A stretch of DNA of 25,001 bases from DATHWB01 sp046565785 (GTDB taxonomy: Bacteria > Actinomycetota > Acidimicrobiia > Spongiisociales > ZC4RG35), in assembly GCA_046565785.1 (NCBI GenBank), contig JBKHXZ010000233.1, positions 1-25,001 of the forward strand, read 5' to 3'. Under the pieces are notes generated by a model that saw nothing but the letters and a program-made list of their open reading frames with translations, had not been told where the DNA came from and did no database searches. The stretch's first letter is position 1, and the number at the start of each line of letters is the position of its first letter. Positions 6,717 to 14,672 of this stretch are shown in pieces. Position numbers and translations under genes: made by a program.

Positions 6717-7933
6717 CCCAACACCTCGCCCGCCGAGCGTGACGCCGGGTGGCGTATCTCCAGGATCGGCACGGCTTCGCCGGCCTCCATCGTGCCGACC
6801 CCGGTCTCGACGACGGCGAGGCCGTCGGCCCGGGCGGTGGCCGACAGCACGTTCGACTCCTGGGCGCCTGCGAGCCGGGCAACACCATCGGTGCGGACCA
6901 CCCGCAGGAACACGGTCTTGGCCGGATCGGTCGACACTCCTTCGCCCCAGACCGCCGTCGTGACGGGCCGAAACACGGCGTGGGATCCGCGCATGGTGAG
7001 GAGGGCGGGCCGCAGGAAGTTCTCGAAGGCAACGAACACCGAGACCGGATTCCCGGGCAGACCGAACAGCGGCGTCCCGTCGATGGCCCCGAACGCGAAC
7101 GGCTTGGCAGGTTGCATCGCCACCTTCCACAACGCCACCGAACCGAGCTCGGTCAACACCTGTTTGACCAGGTCGTAGTCCCCCATCGACACGCCTCCGG
7201 AGGTGACCACGACGTCGCACTCGGCCGCCGCGGTGCGCAGGGTGCGGCGCAGCAATGCCGCATCGTCGGGAACGATCCCGTAGTCGCCGACCTCCACCCC
7301 TGTCTCATCGAGCAGGCCTTTGAGCAGTGGCCGGTTCGAGTCGCGGATCATGCCGGGCGCCAGCTCGGGTGTTTCCGGCTGGACCACTTCGTCGCCGGTG
7401 GAGAGGACCGCCACCCGCGGGTTGCGATAGACCACCGGCGCGGACACCCCGAGGGTCGCCAGCACCCCGAGGTGGGGCGGAGTGATCACCGTCCCCGCTT
7501 CGAACACGACCGAGCCGGCGGCCACGTCTCCTCCCGCCTGCCTGACCGCGGTCCCGACAGGAACTGCGACGGTCACCCGTACCCGGTCACCGGCGACCTC
7601 GGTGTCCTCGACCCGAACCACGGTGTCGGCTCCGGGAGGAAGCGGAGCCCCGGTCATGATGCGGATGGCGGCTCCCGACCGAACGGTGGCAGTTGCCACA
7701 TGACCGGCAGCCACATCTTCGAGGATCTCGAGCTCTGCAGGCCCGGACGCAACATCAGCCCCGACCACGGCGAAGCCGTCCATCGCCGAATTGGGGAACG
7801 GGGGCACGTCGTGGGGCGCGGTCACGTCCTCGGCTAGGACCAGTCCGAGCGCCCGATCGAGATCGACGGCTTGCGCCTCGAGTCTCCGGACACCGGCGAG
7901 CACGTCACGTTGGGCGTCGGCCAGCGGCCTCAT
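6713..7933 (-). CDS. moeA: Molybdopterin molybdotransferase MoeA / gephyrin-like Glp
   Basis: 406-residue full-length MoeA. It inserts molybdate into adenylated molybdopterin; in Corynebacterium a member encoded at the same locus (Glp) also bridges SepF/FtsZ and the membrane receptor GlpR. Motifs: PPFPNSAMDGFAV (44-56), MTGAPLPPGADTVVRVED (about 93-110), LSTGDEVV (about 178-185), VTSGGVSMGDYDLVK (about 243-257), MQPAKPFAFG and GLPGNPVSVFVAFE. All catalytic-domain motifs look intact, so enzymatic activity is expected. The ATG overlaps the galU stop (ATGA). Whether it also acts in division depends on the membrane protein at 5711-6157. Confidence 0.95.
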   Translation of the reverse strand: MRPLADAQRDVLAGVRRLEAQAVDLDRALGLVLAEDVTAPHDVPPFPNSAMDGFAVVGADVASGPAELEILEDVAAGHVATATVRSGAAIRIMTGAPLPPGADTVVRVEDTEVAGDRVRVTVAVPVGTAVRQAGGDVAAGSVVFEAGTVITPPHLGVLATLGVSAPVVYRNPRVAVLSTGDEVVQPETPELAPGMIRDSNRPLLKGLLDETGVEVGDYGIVPDDAALLRRTLRTAAAECDVVVTSGGVSMGDYDLVKQVLTELGSVALWKVAMQPAKPFAFGAIDGTPLFGLPGNPVSVFVAFENFLRPALLTMRGSHAVFRPVTTAVWGEGVSTDPAKTVFLRVVRTDGVARLAGAQESNVLSATARADGLAVVETGVGTMEAGEAVPILEIRHPASRSAGEVLG

Positions 7934-8742
7934 GGGAGGAGGGCACGCAGTTGAGCGGCGAACTCGTCCCCGAATCGATCCAGTCCCAACACGACCGAGG
8001 CGTGGAGCAGACCGGCCGGGTTGCCGATGTCGAGCAGGTCGATGTCGTCGATGTATCCCTTGAGCCGACCACGCCGGCCGAGCTCGTCGATGGCGTCGGT
8101 GAGTTGGATCTCCCCTCCGTGACCCGGTTCGAGTGCTCCGAGGATCGAGAAGACCTCGGAGGTGAAGAGGTATCGCCCGATCAGGGCCAGGTCCGACGGC
8201 GCGTCCGCCAGCGCCGGTTTCTCCACCGAACCCGACAGCGACAACACGTTGTCCACGACATCGGAGGACGGCACGGCGATGCCCTTGGTGGGCACGACCT
8301 CGGGCGGGACGGGGCGCAGATACATCACCGAGTCGAACGAATCACCCGCGGCGGCCGCGAGTTTGGGCAGGATGTCCTTTCCCGGCGGGACGATGTCGTC
8401 GGCGAGGATGCAGAAGAACGGCCGGCCCGCCACCATCTCTTGGGCTTCGTAGACGGCGTGGCCGAGTCCGAGCGGCTCCTCCTGCACCACTGGTCGCACC
8501 CGAATGTCCTCCAGGCCGGGTAGGCGGCCTTCGGACACGAAATGCTGGTGGATGAGATGGCCGACGTCGAGGTCGACGACCAGGATCGCCTCGGTGGCTC
8601 CGGCCCGGGCCGCTTCCTCTACGGCGTACTGGATGGCGGGACGGTCGACCACGGTGAGCAACGCCTTCGGCACCACCCTGGTCGCGGGGCGCATCCTGGT
8701 CCCCCGCCCGGCAGCGGGAATCACTGCGACGTCGACTTTCAC
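7930..8742 (-). CDS. galU: UTP-glucose-1-phosphate uridylyltransferase GalU
   Basis: Makes UDP-glucose from UTP and glucose-1-phosphate for glycan and envelope synthesis. 270 residues, slightly short for the family (usually about 290-300). Visible: nucleotide-binding AAGRGTRMRPAT (10-21), PKALLTVVDRPAIQYAVEEA (25-44), ADDIV in the metal-binding region, and the late DLLDIGNPAGLL segment. The start is GTG at 8742, overlapping the plsY stop (GTGA); no ATG is available near the N-terminal motif. The moeA gene follows by ATGA overlap. The galU-glp pairing is conserved in Actinobacteria. Confidence 0.93.
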   Translation of the reverse strand: MKVDVAVIPAAGRGTRMRPATRVVPKALLTVVDRPAIQYAVEEAARAGATEAILVVDLDVGHLIHQHFVSEGRLPGLEDIRVRPVVQEEPLGLGHAVYEAQEMVAGRPFFCILADDIVPPGKDILPKLAAAAGDSFDSVMYLRPVPPEVVPTKGIAVPSSDVVDNVLSLSGSVEKPALADAPSDLALIGRYLFTSEVFSILGALEPGHGGEIQLTDAIDELGRRGRLKGYIDDIDLLDIGNPAGLLHASVVLGLDRFGDEFAAQLRALLP

Positions 8743-9332
8743 GTTGGAACTCGAGATTCGGATCCACTCAGCATGCGCTGGATGTTCGGACGATGACGCC
8801 AGACGATCAAAACGAGCATCGCCGCCAGCCAGACCGGCGACCACCCACCGGCGCCGAACAGGTATGCCAGCGGCAGCGCCCCCACCACTGCGACGAGGGA
8901 GGCGATCGCAGCCACCTTGAACAACTTCGCCACCACCACCCAGGCCGCGGCCAGGATCAACGCCGCCACCGGAACCGTGAAGAGCAACACCCCGCCGGCG
9001 GTGGCCACGCCCTTCCCGCCTTTGAACCGATGGAAGAGCGGGAAGATGTGACCGATCACCGCCAACAAGCCGGCCAAGTACGCCACCGGCTGATCGAAAG
9101 GCTGACCCCCCGCTGCGATCCATCCGAAAGCCGCCGCCAGCAGTCCCTTCGCCATGTCGCCCGCCAGCACCATCACAGCTGGGCCTCGACCGAGGGTACG
9201 GAGCACGTTCGAAGTACCCGGATTCCCGGAGCCGACCGCCCGGATGTCCACCCCGCGGGCGCGAGCGACGATCACGGCGAAATCGACCGAACCGATCACA
9301 TACGAGGCGACGAGCGCCATCCACACGGGCAC
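8739..9332 (-). CDS. plsY: Glycerol-3-phosphate acyltransferase PlsY
   Basis: Integral membrane enzyme that transfers the acyl group of acyl-phosphate to glycerol-3-phosphate, the first step of phospholipid synthesis. 197 residues with about five to seven hydrophobic helices. Motifs: VGSGNPGTSNVLRTLG (about 32-47), the loop HIFPLFHRFKGGKGVAT (about 93-109), and a first-helix segment YVIGSVDFA where the usual Pro after GS(I/V) is Asp. GTG 9332 is chosen because TACACT lies exactly 6 bases upstream; GTG 9326 and ATG 9320 are alternatives in frame. First gene of plsY-galU-moeA-moaC. Divergent from the FmdB gene. Confidence 0.93.
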   Translation of the reverse strand: MPVWMALVASYVIGSVDFAVIVARARGVDIRAVGSGNPGTSNVLRTLGRGPAVMVLAGDMAKGLLAAAFGWIAAGGQPFDQPVAYLAGLLAVIGHIFPLFHRFKGGKGVATAGGVLLFTVPVAALILAAAWVVVAKLFKVAAIASLVAVVGALPLAYLFGAGGWSPVWLAAMLVLIVWRHRPNIQRMLSGSESRVPT

Positions 9333-9344
9333 CCGGCCAGTGTA
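9333..9344 (-). promoter_or_regulatory. Putative leaderless promoter of plsY-galU-moeA-moaC
   Basis: TACACT (9344-9339, minus strand) followed by 6 bases and the GTG at 9332; no Shine-Dalgarno. It favours this GTG over the two starts further in. Confidence 0.5.
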
Positions 9345-9379
9345 GGGAGGGCCCGTTCGGCGGGAATGAACGAGCCTTG

Positions 9380-9385
9380 TACAAT
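9380..9385 (+). promoter_or_regulatory. Putative -10 box of the FmdB gene
   Basis: TACAAT is one base from the consensus TATAAT. It would start transcription near 9392, leaving about 32 bases of leader, which begins with the tandem GTTCGAC-CG-GTTCGAC (9386-9401) and has GAGG 10 bases before the ATG. Here, unlike most lead genes in the window, the transcript would have a leader. Confidence 0.45.
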
Positions 9386-9423
9386 GTTCGACCGGTTCGA
9401 CAATCCTCCGAGGCCATACAGTC

Positions 9424-9729
9424 ATGCCCACCTACGAATATCTCTGCAAGAACTGCGGCGACCGGTTCGAGAAGTTCCAGAAGTTCTCGGCGAAGCCGTT
9501 GAAGACCCACGACGTCTGCGGCGGCGAGGTGCAGAAGGTGTTCCACGCCAGCGGTGTCGTCTTCAAAGGTCCGGGGTTCTACGCCACCGACAATCGAGGT
9601 TCGGGACGCTCGTCCACCGAGACAACGTCGGACACCCCCAGCACGGACACCACACCTTCCGCGAACGGCTCGGCGTCCAAGAAGTCGGCATCCAAGGATT
9701 CTGCTCCGGCTGCTGCGGCTGCGGACTGA
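9424..9729 (+). CDS. FmdB-family zinc-ribbon protein with disordered tail (Ruc-like)
   Basis: 101 residues. The N-terminal FmdB zinc ribbon begins MPTYEYLCKNCGDRFEK with Cys8 and Cys11. The second knuckle is THDVCGG, so His29 and Cys32 stand where most members have CPxC: a CCHC site instead of four Cys. VVFKGPGFYATDNRG (45-59) follows, then a Ser/Thr/Ala/Lys tail (60-101) that should be disordered. Mycobacterial Rv0991c (Ruc, a redox-regulated chaperone) has the same plan and also lies beside the galU-moeA locus, so orthology is plausible. Divergent from plsY; the SAF protein and uppP follow on the same strand. Confidence 0.88.
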   Translation: MPTYEYLCKNCGDRFEKFQKFSAKPLKTHDVCGGEVQKVFHASGVVFKGPGFYATDNRGSGRSSTETTSDTPSTDTTPSANGSASKKSASKDSAPAAAAAD

Positions 9730-9744
9730 CCCCTTCTCGCCCGC

Positions 9745-9765
9745 CCGACCGATCGATACGGTCGG
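9745..9765 (+). terminator. Hairpin after the FmdB gene, overlapping the next -10 box
   Basis: CCGACCG (9745-9751) and CGGTCGG (9759-9765) form a perfect 7-bp stem with a 7-base loop, 16 bases past the FmdB stop. No T-tract follows. The right arm contains the end of TACGGT, the presumed -10 box of the SAF gene, so terminator and operator readings are both possible. Confidence 0.35.
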
Positions 9766-9768
9766 CGG
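9757..9768 (+). promoter_or_regulatory. Putative leaderless promoter of the SAF-domain gene
   Basis: TACGGT (9757-9762), 6 bases, then GTG at 9769; no Shine-Dalgarno. Confidence 0.45.
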
Positions 9769-10272
9769 GTGTTCTGGTTGAGTCGTCCCCCATACGCCCG
9801 CTGGGCCATCGCCGGCCTCGTCCTCGTCGTCGGCGCCATCTTGGAGTTCCGCCCCGCCCCGACGGTCCCCCACCCGTTCGCGGTCCAGCCGATCGCGGTC
9901 GGCGAAACCATCGACGTCGATCGCGTGCGATGGGAGGAGGTCCCGGCCGGCCTCCTCGCCCCGGTGTCTCTTCCCATGGTGGCTCCGCGCCCGATCGGGG
10001 CCAACGAACCGATTCCCCCCGGAGATGGCACCCAGCAGGCCGGAATTCCGGTCGGATGGTGGGCGATCGAAGTGGCGTTACCGGTCGGCGCCAGGCCAGG
10101 AATGTCGGTGAGACTGGTCACCCCGCAATGGGCGACGGACGGGCTGATCGTCGATACCCACGACGGCGACTTCGGAGAACGATCCGGGCTCGTGGCGGTC
10201 CCCGAAGCCGATGCCGACGCAGTGGCAAACGCGGTGCTCGACGCCAGCCTGATGGTGCTGGTCGGCGGGTAG
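9769..10272 (+). CDS. Membrane-anchored SAF-domain protein
   Basis: 167 residues: short N-terminus, one membrane helix (about 11-26), then an SAF domain (about 38-165). The domain begins FAVQPIAVGETIDVDRVRWEEVPAG and ends in a strand-helix-strand unit, VAVPEADADAVANAVLDAS. SAF domains occur in CpaB/RcpC-type pilus assembly proteins and in other beta-clip proteins. No pilus genes are in the window, so a pilus role is not supported; actinobacterial proteins of this shape are usually uncharacterised. GTG start supported by TACGGT 6 bases upstream. The TAG stop overlaps the -10 box of uppP. Confidence 0.72.
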   Translation: MFWLSRPPYARWAIAGLVLVVGAILEFRPAPTVPHPFAVQPIAVGETIDVDRVRWEEVPAGLLAPVSLPMVAPRPIGANEPIPPGDGTQQAGIPVGWWAIEVALPVGARPGMSVRLVTPQWATDGLIVDTHDGDFGERSGLVAVPEADADAVANAVLDASLMVLVGG

Positions 10273-10281
10273 GGTGACTCG
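10270..10281 (+). promoter_or_regulatory. Putative leaderless promoter of uppP
   Basis: TAGGGT (10270-10275), 6 bases, then GTG at 10282. The first three bases are also the TAG stop codon of the SAF gene. Confidence 0.45.
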
Positions 10282-11052
10282 GTGCTCGACGCCGCCATCT
10301 GGGGCTTGATCCAAGGTCTCACCGAGTTCCTGCCAGTTTCCTCCTCCGGCCACCTCGTGTTGGTCCCCGCCTTCCTCTCCGAAGTCGGTGTCGACATCGG
10401 CAACCCCGACCTGGCGGTCACCGCCGTGCTGCACCTGGGAACCCTGCTCGCAGTCCTCGCCTACTACCGCGGCGACATAATCGGATTGCTCCGCGCCCCG
10501 CGCGCGCCTCGCAGTCGCCGGCTCGTCGGTCTGGTGACGCTCGGCACCGTGCCTGCCCTGATCGGTCTGCCCCTTCGGGATCCGCTCGGGGCCTTCGAAG
10601 AGAGCCCGACCCTCGTCGGTGGTGCGCTGATCGTCACCGGGCTCATCCTGGCGGTCGGTTCTCGCCGGTCGGGCACCCGCCGCCTCGACCAGGGAACCAG
10701 TCGTGACGCCTGGTCGGTGGGCACCGCCCAGGCGCTCGCCCTCATTCCCGGCATCTCTCGATCCGGATCGACGATCACCGCGGGTCTCCTCCGCGGTTTC
10801 GACCGGGAGGAGGCCGCCCGATATTCGTTCCTGCTCGCCATCCCCGCCATCGCCGGGGGTGGTCTGATCTCGTTGCTCGATGTCGCCGCCACCGACGTGG
10901 ACCTCGGGGCGGTGCTGGTAGGGGCGGTGGTGGCAGCCGTCTCGGGTTATGCCGCCATCTCGTTTCTCATCCGCCTGCTGGTGTCCCGTGGCTTCGGACC
11001 GTTCGTCGGCTACTGCATGACGGTCGGCGCCGCAGCCGTCGTCGTCTTGTGA
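10282..11052 (+). CDS. uppP: Undecaprenyl-diphosphate phosphatase UppP (BacA)
   Basis: Polytopic membrane phosphatase that recycles undecaprenyl pyrophosphate to the lipid carrier used in peptidoglycan and wall glycan synthesis. 256 residues. Active-site motifs are QGLTEFLPVSSSGHL (11-25) with the conserved Glu15, and PGISRSGST (156-164) with Arg160; about seven hydrophobic helices. GTG start with TAGGGT 6 bases upstream. The TGA is separated by one base from the TGA of the convergent ThDP gene (TGAGTCA), so no terminator fits between them. Confidence 0.96.
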   Translation: MLDAAIWGLIQGLTEFLPVSSSGHLVLVPAFLSEVGVDIGNPDLAVTAVLHLGTLLAVLAYYRGDIIGLLRAPRAPRSRRLVGLVTLGTVPALIGLPLRDPLGAFEESPTLVGGALIVTGLILAVGSRRSGTRRLDQGTSRDAWSVGTAQALALIPGISRSGSTITAGLLRGFDREEAARYSFLLAIPAIAGGGLISLLDVAATDVDLGAVLVGAVVAAVSGYAAISFLIRLLVSRGFGPFVGYCMTVGAAAVVVL

Positions 11053-11053
11053 G

Positions 11054-12679
11054 TCACTGGCTGTAGTTGGACGACATCCGCATCGTTTCGGCCAGATGCA
11101 CGTTGACGAGCGCCGGCCTGCCCGATGCCTCGGCCCGTTTCAACGCCGGGGGGATCTCGTGCGGGTCTGTGACGAACTCGCCGTAGCCGCCCAACGCCTC
11201 GACCATGGCGTGGTACGGACGGACGCCGAGATCGGTTGCCACCAGCCGTTCCGGGTAGAACATCCGATGCACGGTCTTGATGTTCGACCACACGCCGTCG
11301 TTGCCCACCACACCGACGACATCCAGCCCCAGCCGAACCATCGTGTCGAACTCCATGCCGTGGAATCCGAATCCGCCGTCGCCGAACACGATGCCGACCC
11401 GCCTGTCAGGAAAGACCGACTTGGCGGCGATGGCATAGCCGGGCCCGGTACCCAGACTGCCGAATGGACCAGGGTCCAGCACATGCCCGGGGTGGGACAC
11501 CTGCAACCAACGGGCGGTGGTGGAGACGATGTCGCCACCGTCGACCGCAACGATGGCGTCCGGACCGAAGAACGACGCCACGTCTCGACCGAAGCGTTGG
11601 GGATCGACCGGAATGTCGTCCGAGGACGCCTCGACCTCCAAACCTGCCCGTTTGGCCGCCTCCTCGGTCATGATCGATTCCGAGAACGGACGGGGTCGGG
11701 CCGGGGTGAAACGATCAGCCACATCCACCAACTGGGCGACAACGGTCAGCGGGTCGGCGACCACGCCGAGGTGGACCGGTCGGTTCCAACCGATGCGAGA
11801 TCCGTCGGCGTCGACCTGGATGACGGTGGCGTCGCCGGCGATCTTCTGGCCGTAGCCGGTACGAAAGTCCCAGTCCACGCCAAGCGCGAGGACCAGGTCG
11901 GCTTCGGCGAACGCCTGACTGCGAGCGTGGTTGCCGGCGCGAGGGTGGTCGGGCGGAAGCGATCCGCGGGCACGACCGTTGGTGAAGGTCGGCGAGTCGA
12001 GTGCTTCGGCGAGCGTCGCCAAACGGTTCGAACCGCCCCGTGAGTCAAAACCGGCGAAGATCACCGGACGTTCCGCACGGGCCAACGCGTCGACGATCGC
12101 GTCGAGCGTTCCGGCATCCACCCCTCCCGTACGGAACGCAGGCGCAGGCGGGATCGGGGCGGCGTCGGAATCGACCATGTCGAGTTGGACGTCCATCGGG
12201 ATGTCCAGGAAGACCGGCCCGCCCCGCCCTTCGAATGCGTGACGGGCTGCGGTCATGACGTAATCGGCCAGGCGGTGGGTCTGCCACGCGGTACCCGCCC
12301 AGCGGGTGATCCCCTCGAACAGCGGCGGGTGGTTCATTTCCTGCAGTCCGCCCATGAGTTCCTGGCGCAGCAGGTGTCTCCCTCCCAACAGCAGCATCGG
12401 CGTGCCGGCGGAATGAGCGGTCGCCACCGCGGTCATGGCATCGGTCACACCCGGGCCGGCGGTCACCGCCGCCACCCCGAGCTTGCCGGTGAGTCGGGTA
12501 TAGGCCTCGGCGGCATGAGCGGCGGTCTGCTCGTGCCGGACGTCCACAACCTTGATCCCCTCCTGCACGCAGCCGTCGAGGATGGCGAGGATGTGCCCGC
12601 CGGTCAGTGTGAAGATCGTGTCGGTACCGAGCACCTTCAGCGCCCGGGCCACCACCTGTCCACCGTGGATCTTGGCCAT
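11054..12679 (-). CDS. Thiamine-diphosphate-dependent enzyme, acetolactate-synthase-like
   Basis: 541-residue three-domain ThDP enzyme. The N-terminal Pyr domain has the catalytic Glu50 in VRHEQTAAHAAEAY; the middle domain spans about 190-325; the C-terminal PP domain has the cofactor motif GDG (433-435) through NDG (460-462). Overall it resembles the acetolactate synthase/benzaldehyde lyase/2-hydroxyacyl-CoA lyase branch. No small ilvN-type subunit gene is adjacent, so branched-chain amino acid synthesis is unlikely. Substrate unknown; a decarboxylation or ligation of a 2-oxo acid is inference. TACTGT 6 bases before the ATG suggests its own promoter, 47 bases behind the GNAT gene. Confidence 0.85.
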   Translation of the reverse strand: MAKIHGGQVVARALKVLGTDTIFTLTGGHILAILDGCVQEGIKVVDVRHEQTAAHAAEAYTRLTGKLGVAAVTAGPGVTDAMTAVATAHSAGTPMLLLGGRHLLRQELMGGLQEMNHPPLFEGITRWAGTAWQTHRLADYVMTAARHAFEGRGGPVFLDIPMDVQLDMVDSDAAPIPPAPAFRTGGVDAGTLDAIVDALARAERPVIFAGFDSRGGSNRLATLAEALDSPTFTNGRARGSLPPDHPRAGNHARSQAFAEADLVLALGVDWDFRTGYGQKIAGDATVIQVDADGSRIGWNRPVHLGVVADPLTVVAQLVDVADRFTPARPRPFSESIMTEEAAKRAGLEVEASSDDIPVDPQRFGRDVASFFGPDAIVAVDGGDIVSTTARWLQVSHPGHVLDPGPFGSLGTGPGYAIAAKSVFPDRRVGIVFGDGGFGFHGMEFDTMVRLGLDVVGVVGNDGVWSNIKTVHRMFYPERLVATDLGVRPYHAMVEALGGYGEFVTDPHEIPPALKRAEASGRPALVNVHLAETMRMSSNYSQ

Positions 12680-12691
12680 GAACCGACAGTA
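12680..12691 (-). promoter_or_regulatory. Putative leaderless promoter of the ThDP enzyme gene
   Basis: TACTGT (12691-12686, minus strand), 6 bases, then ATG at 12679; no Shine-Dalgarno. Confidence 0.5.
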
Positions 12692-12726
12692 TCAGGACGC
12701 CTCAGAGCGCGTCCGAGCCAGAAGTC

Positions 12727-13329
12727 CTACGACACCTCCCACACCAACAGGGTGGCCACGCCCCTGCCGGCCGTGCCGTCCACGTAGCGGGGTAGCAGGC
12801 CGTGGACCTGGAATCCGTTGGCGAGTTGGAAGCTCAACGTGGGGTCGCGCCGCTCACCGGTGACGACCTGGGCGACATACTCGAAGGGCGTGAGTTCGTG
12901 CTGGACCGCTCGATATCCGGGGATCATCCCGCCGGCGACGATCCCCTTTTTGTCCAAGCGTCGTACCAGATCCTTTCGGGCGTCGTACAGGGCACGGCCG
13001 ATGCCCCGTCCGCGCACCTCGGGATCGACTGAGATGTCCAGCCCGTAGTACCAGTCACCAGCAGGATCGTGCTGGTCCGCCTCCATCACGTCTTCCAGCC
13101 GGTGGAACGGATCGTCGAGGTCGAAGTCCATGAGCCAGCCGACGGCGAATCCCACCAGCTTCCCGTCGAGTACGGCAGCGAACGCCCCGTCACCGAATAC
13201 CTCATGGTGCTCTTCGGCATCGGCCCGCCCGAAACGCAACTCCGGGTCGAGAAACGGATAGCAGCGGGCGGCGATCTCCTCGGCAGCGGGACCGTCGGCG
13301 GACACGAGCTGACGTATGTCCAGGCTCAT
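12727..13329 (-). CDS. GNAT acetyltransferase of the nitrilase-fusion type, stand-alone (copy 1)
   Basis: 200-residue GNAT-fold protein. The acetyl-CoA loop is VRGRGIGRALY (about 104-114), preceded by GDWYYGLDISV and followed by RKDLVRRLDKKGIVAGGMIPGY. The C-terminal block RDPTLSFQLANGFQVHGLLPRY is typical of the GNAT half of bifunctional GNAT/carbon-nitrogen-hydrolase proteins; the nitrilase half is absent. A paralogue sits at 21560-22195. The ATG overlaps the stop of the FAD oxidoreductase gene (ATGA), so it is the last gene of that operon. Probably acylates a small amine; substrate not determinable. Confidence 0.85.
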   Translation of the reverse strand: MSLDIRQLVSADGPAAEEIAARCYPFLDPELRFGRADAEEHHEVFGDGAFAAVLDGKLVGFAVGWLMDFDLDDPFHRLEDVMEADQHDPAGDWYYGLDISVDPEVRGRGIGRALYDARKDLVRRLDKKGIVAGGMIPGYRAVQHELTPFEYVAQVVTGERRDPTLSFQLANGFQVHGLLPRYVDGTAGRGVATLLVWEVS

Positions 13330-14672
13330 CGACGCAGGTACCTCCATACGAACTCTGCCTCACGCGCCGGGCGATTCGTGGCCACCTCCTTGCGATCGGC
13401 CCGCTCGAACAGCCACGCCCCGGCAGTGATCCCCAGCCAGCGGAACGGTTCCACCGGCCAGCGACGTGACGGACGACGCACCCAGGGCAGCGTGGTCACG
13501 TCGTCGCCGGTGCCGACGATGCCATGTGCGAGGCAGCGGCCGGCCAGATTGGTGGCGGCCACACCCTCCCCCACGTAGCCCCCCGCCCGATGCACGCCTG
13601 ATGCAACGTCGACGGTCACCGACGGAGTCCAGTTGCGGGGAACCCCCAGCACACCACCCCAGCGATGTGTGATCTCGACGTCGGCGAGAAAGGGGAACAG
13701 TTCGAGCAAGGTGGAATGGACGACAGCGTGGAAGTCCGGGTGCTCTTCCACCCATCGTTCGATCTTCGACCCGTACCGATACGAGGCGGCACGCCCTCCG
13801 AATGCGATCCGTCCGTCCGCGGTCCGCTGGCCGTAGATCACCCGATAACGGCCGTCGGTGAACGTCGGACGACCCTCGAGTCCCACTCGGGCCAGCAGGT
13901 CGTCTGCCAGCGGCTCGGTGGCCAGCATCAGCGAATAGAACGGCACCAGGTCCCGCTTCTTCCCACGCAACGAACCGGTGTACGCCTCGGTGGCGATCAC
14001 CACATGGTCGGCCGTGACGACTCCCCGGTCGGTCACGACCCGGCCTGATTCGGCGACCAACGCCCGGGTCTGCTCGTAGATCACCGCACCCGCCGCCTCT
14101 ACCGCCCGGGCCAGCCCGACCACCAGCTTGCCGGGATGGAGAACTGCCGTGTGCGGGTCGAACAAGGCCCCCCGCACCGCAGTGGCGCCCACCCGCTCGC
14201 TCGCCTCACTGGCGCCCAGCCACCTCAGATCGCCGGTCGCCTCCCGGCGCAGCCGAGCTTCCTGCCCACCGTTGCGTGCCAGTGCCAACGCTCCGGCATG
14301 CGACCAGTCGCAGTCGATGTCGGCCTCGACGAGGCGGGCATGGATCTCGTCGAGGGTGGACACCATGGCCTGCTGCATACGCCGCGCACCAGCTTCTCCG
14401 GCCAGCGACCGCCACCTATCTTCGCCCGCCGCAAGGTCGCCGATACACCAGCCGCCGTTCCGGCCGGACGCGCCGAAACCCACCCGGTTGGCGTCGATCA
14501 CCACCACCCGGCAGTCCGGCGCCAGGCGCCGCAGATAGAAGGCGGCCCACAGGCCGGTATAGCCGGCCCCGATCACAACGACGTCCGCTGCGATGTCGCC
14601 GTCGAGCGACGGACGCGGAGGAAGGTCCCCGATCTGGTCGTTCCAGAGCGAGGGAGACATGCGGACTGTCAC
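13326..14672 (-). CDS. FAD-dependent oxidoreductase, DAO/PuuB-like amine oxidase family
   Basis: 448 residues. Dinucleotide-binding GAGYTG (35-40) with the acidic Asp60 at the end of the second strand, then GFGASGRNGGW (65-75), a motif typical of gamma-glutamylputrescine oxidase and related amine/amino-acid oxidases. The C-terminal segment with RWGGVLG and GYVGEGVAATNLAGR closes the FAD site. The family oxidises amines or amino acids to imines, then aldehydes plus ammonia. GTG 14672 overlaps the preceding GNAT stop (GTGA); ATG 14660 is an alternative. Lies between two GNAT genes and near an aminotransferase, consistent with oxidation of an amine or N-acylated amine. Confidence 0.88.
   Translation of the reverse strand: MTVRMSPSLWNDQIGDLPPRPSLDGDIAADVVVIGAGYTGLWAAFYLRRLAPDCRVVVIDANRVGFGASGRNGGWCIGDLAAGEDRWRSLAGEAGARRMQQAMVSTLDEIHARLVEADIDCDWSHAGALALARNGGQEARLRREATGDLRWLGASEASERVGATAVRGALFDPHTAVLHPGKLVVGLARAVEAAGAVIYEQTRALVAESGRVVTDRGVVTADHVVIATEAYTGSLRGKKRDLVPFYSLMLATEPLADDLLARVGLEGRPTFTDGRYRVIYGQRTADGRIAFGGRAASYRYGSKIERWVEEHPDFHAVVHSTLLELFPFLADVEITHRWGGVLGVPRNWTPSVTVDVASGVHRAGGYVGEGVAATNLAGRCLAHGIVGTGDDVTTLPWVRRPSRRWPVEPFRWLGITAGAWLFERADRKEVATNRPAREAEFVWRYLRR

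Noticed and set aside
9769..10272. Pilus assembly protein CpaB
   Set aside because: SAF domain and one helix are present, but no pilus genes are nearby and the protein is short.
11054..12679. Calling the ThDP enzyme IlvB
   Set aside because: No adjacent regulatory subunit or other branched-chain gene; the ThDP fold alone does not fix the substrate.
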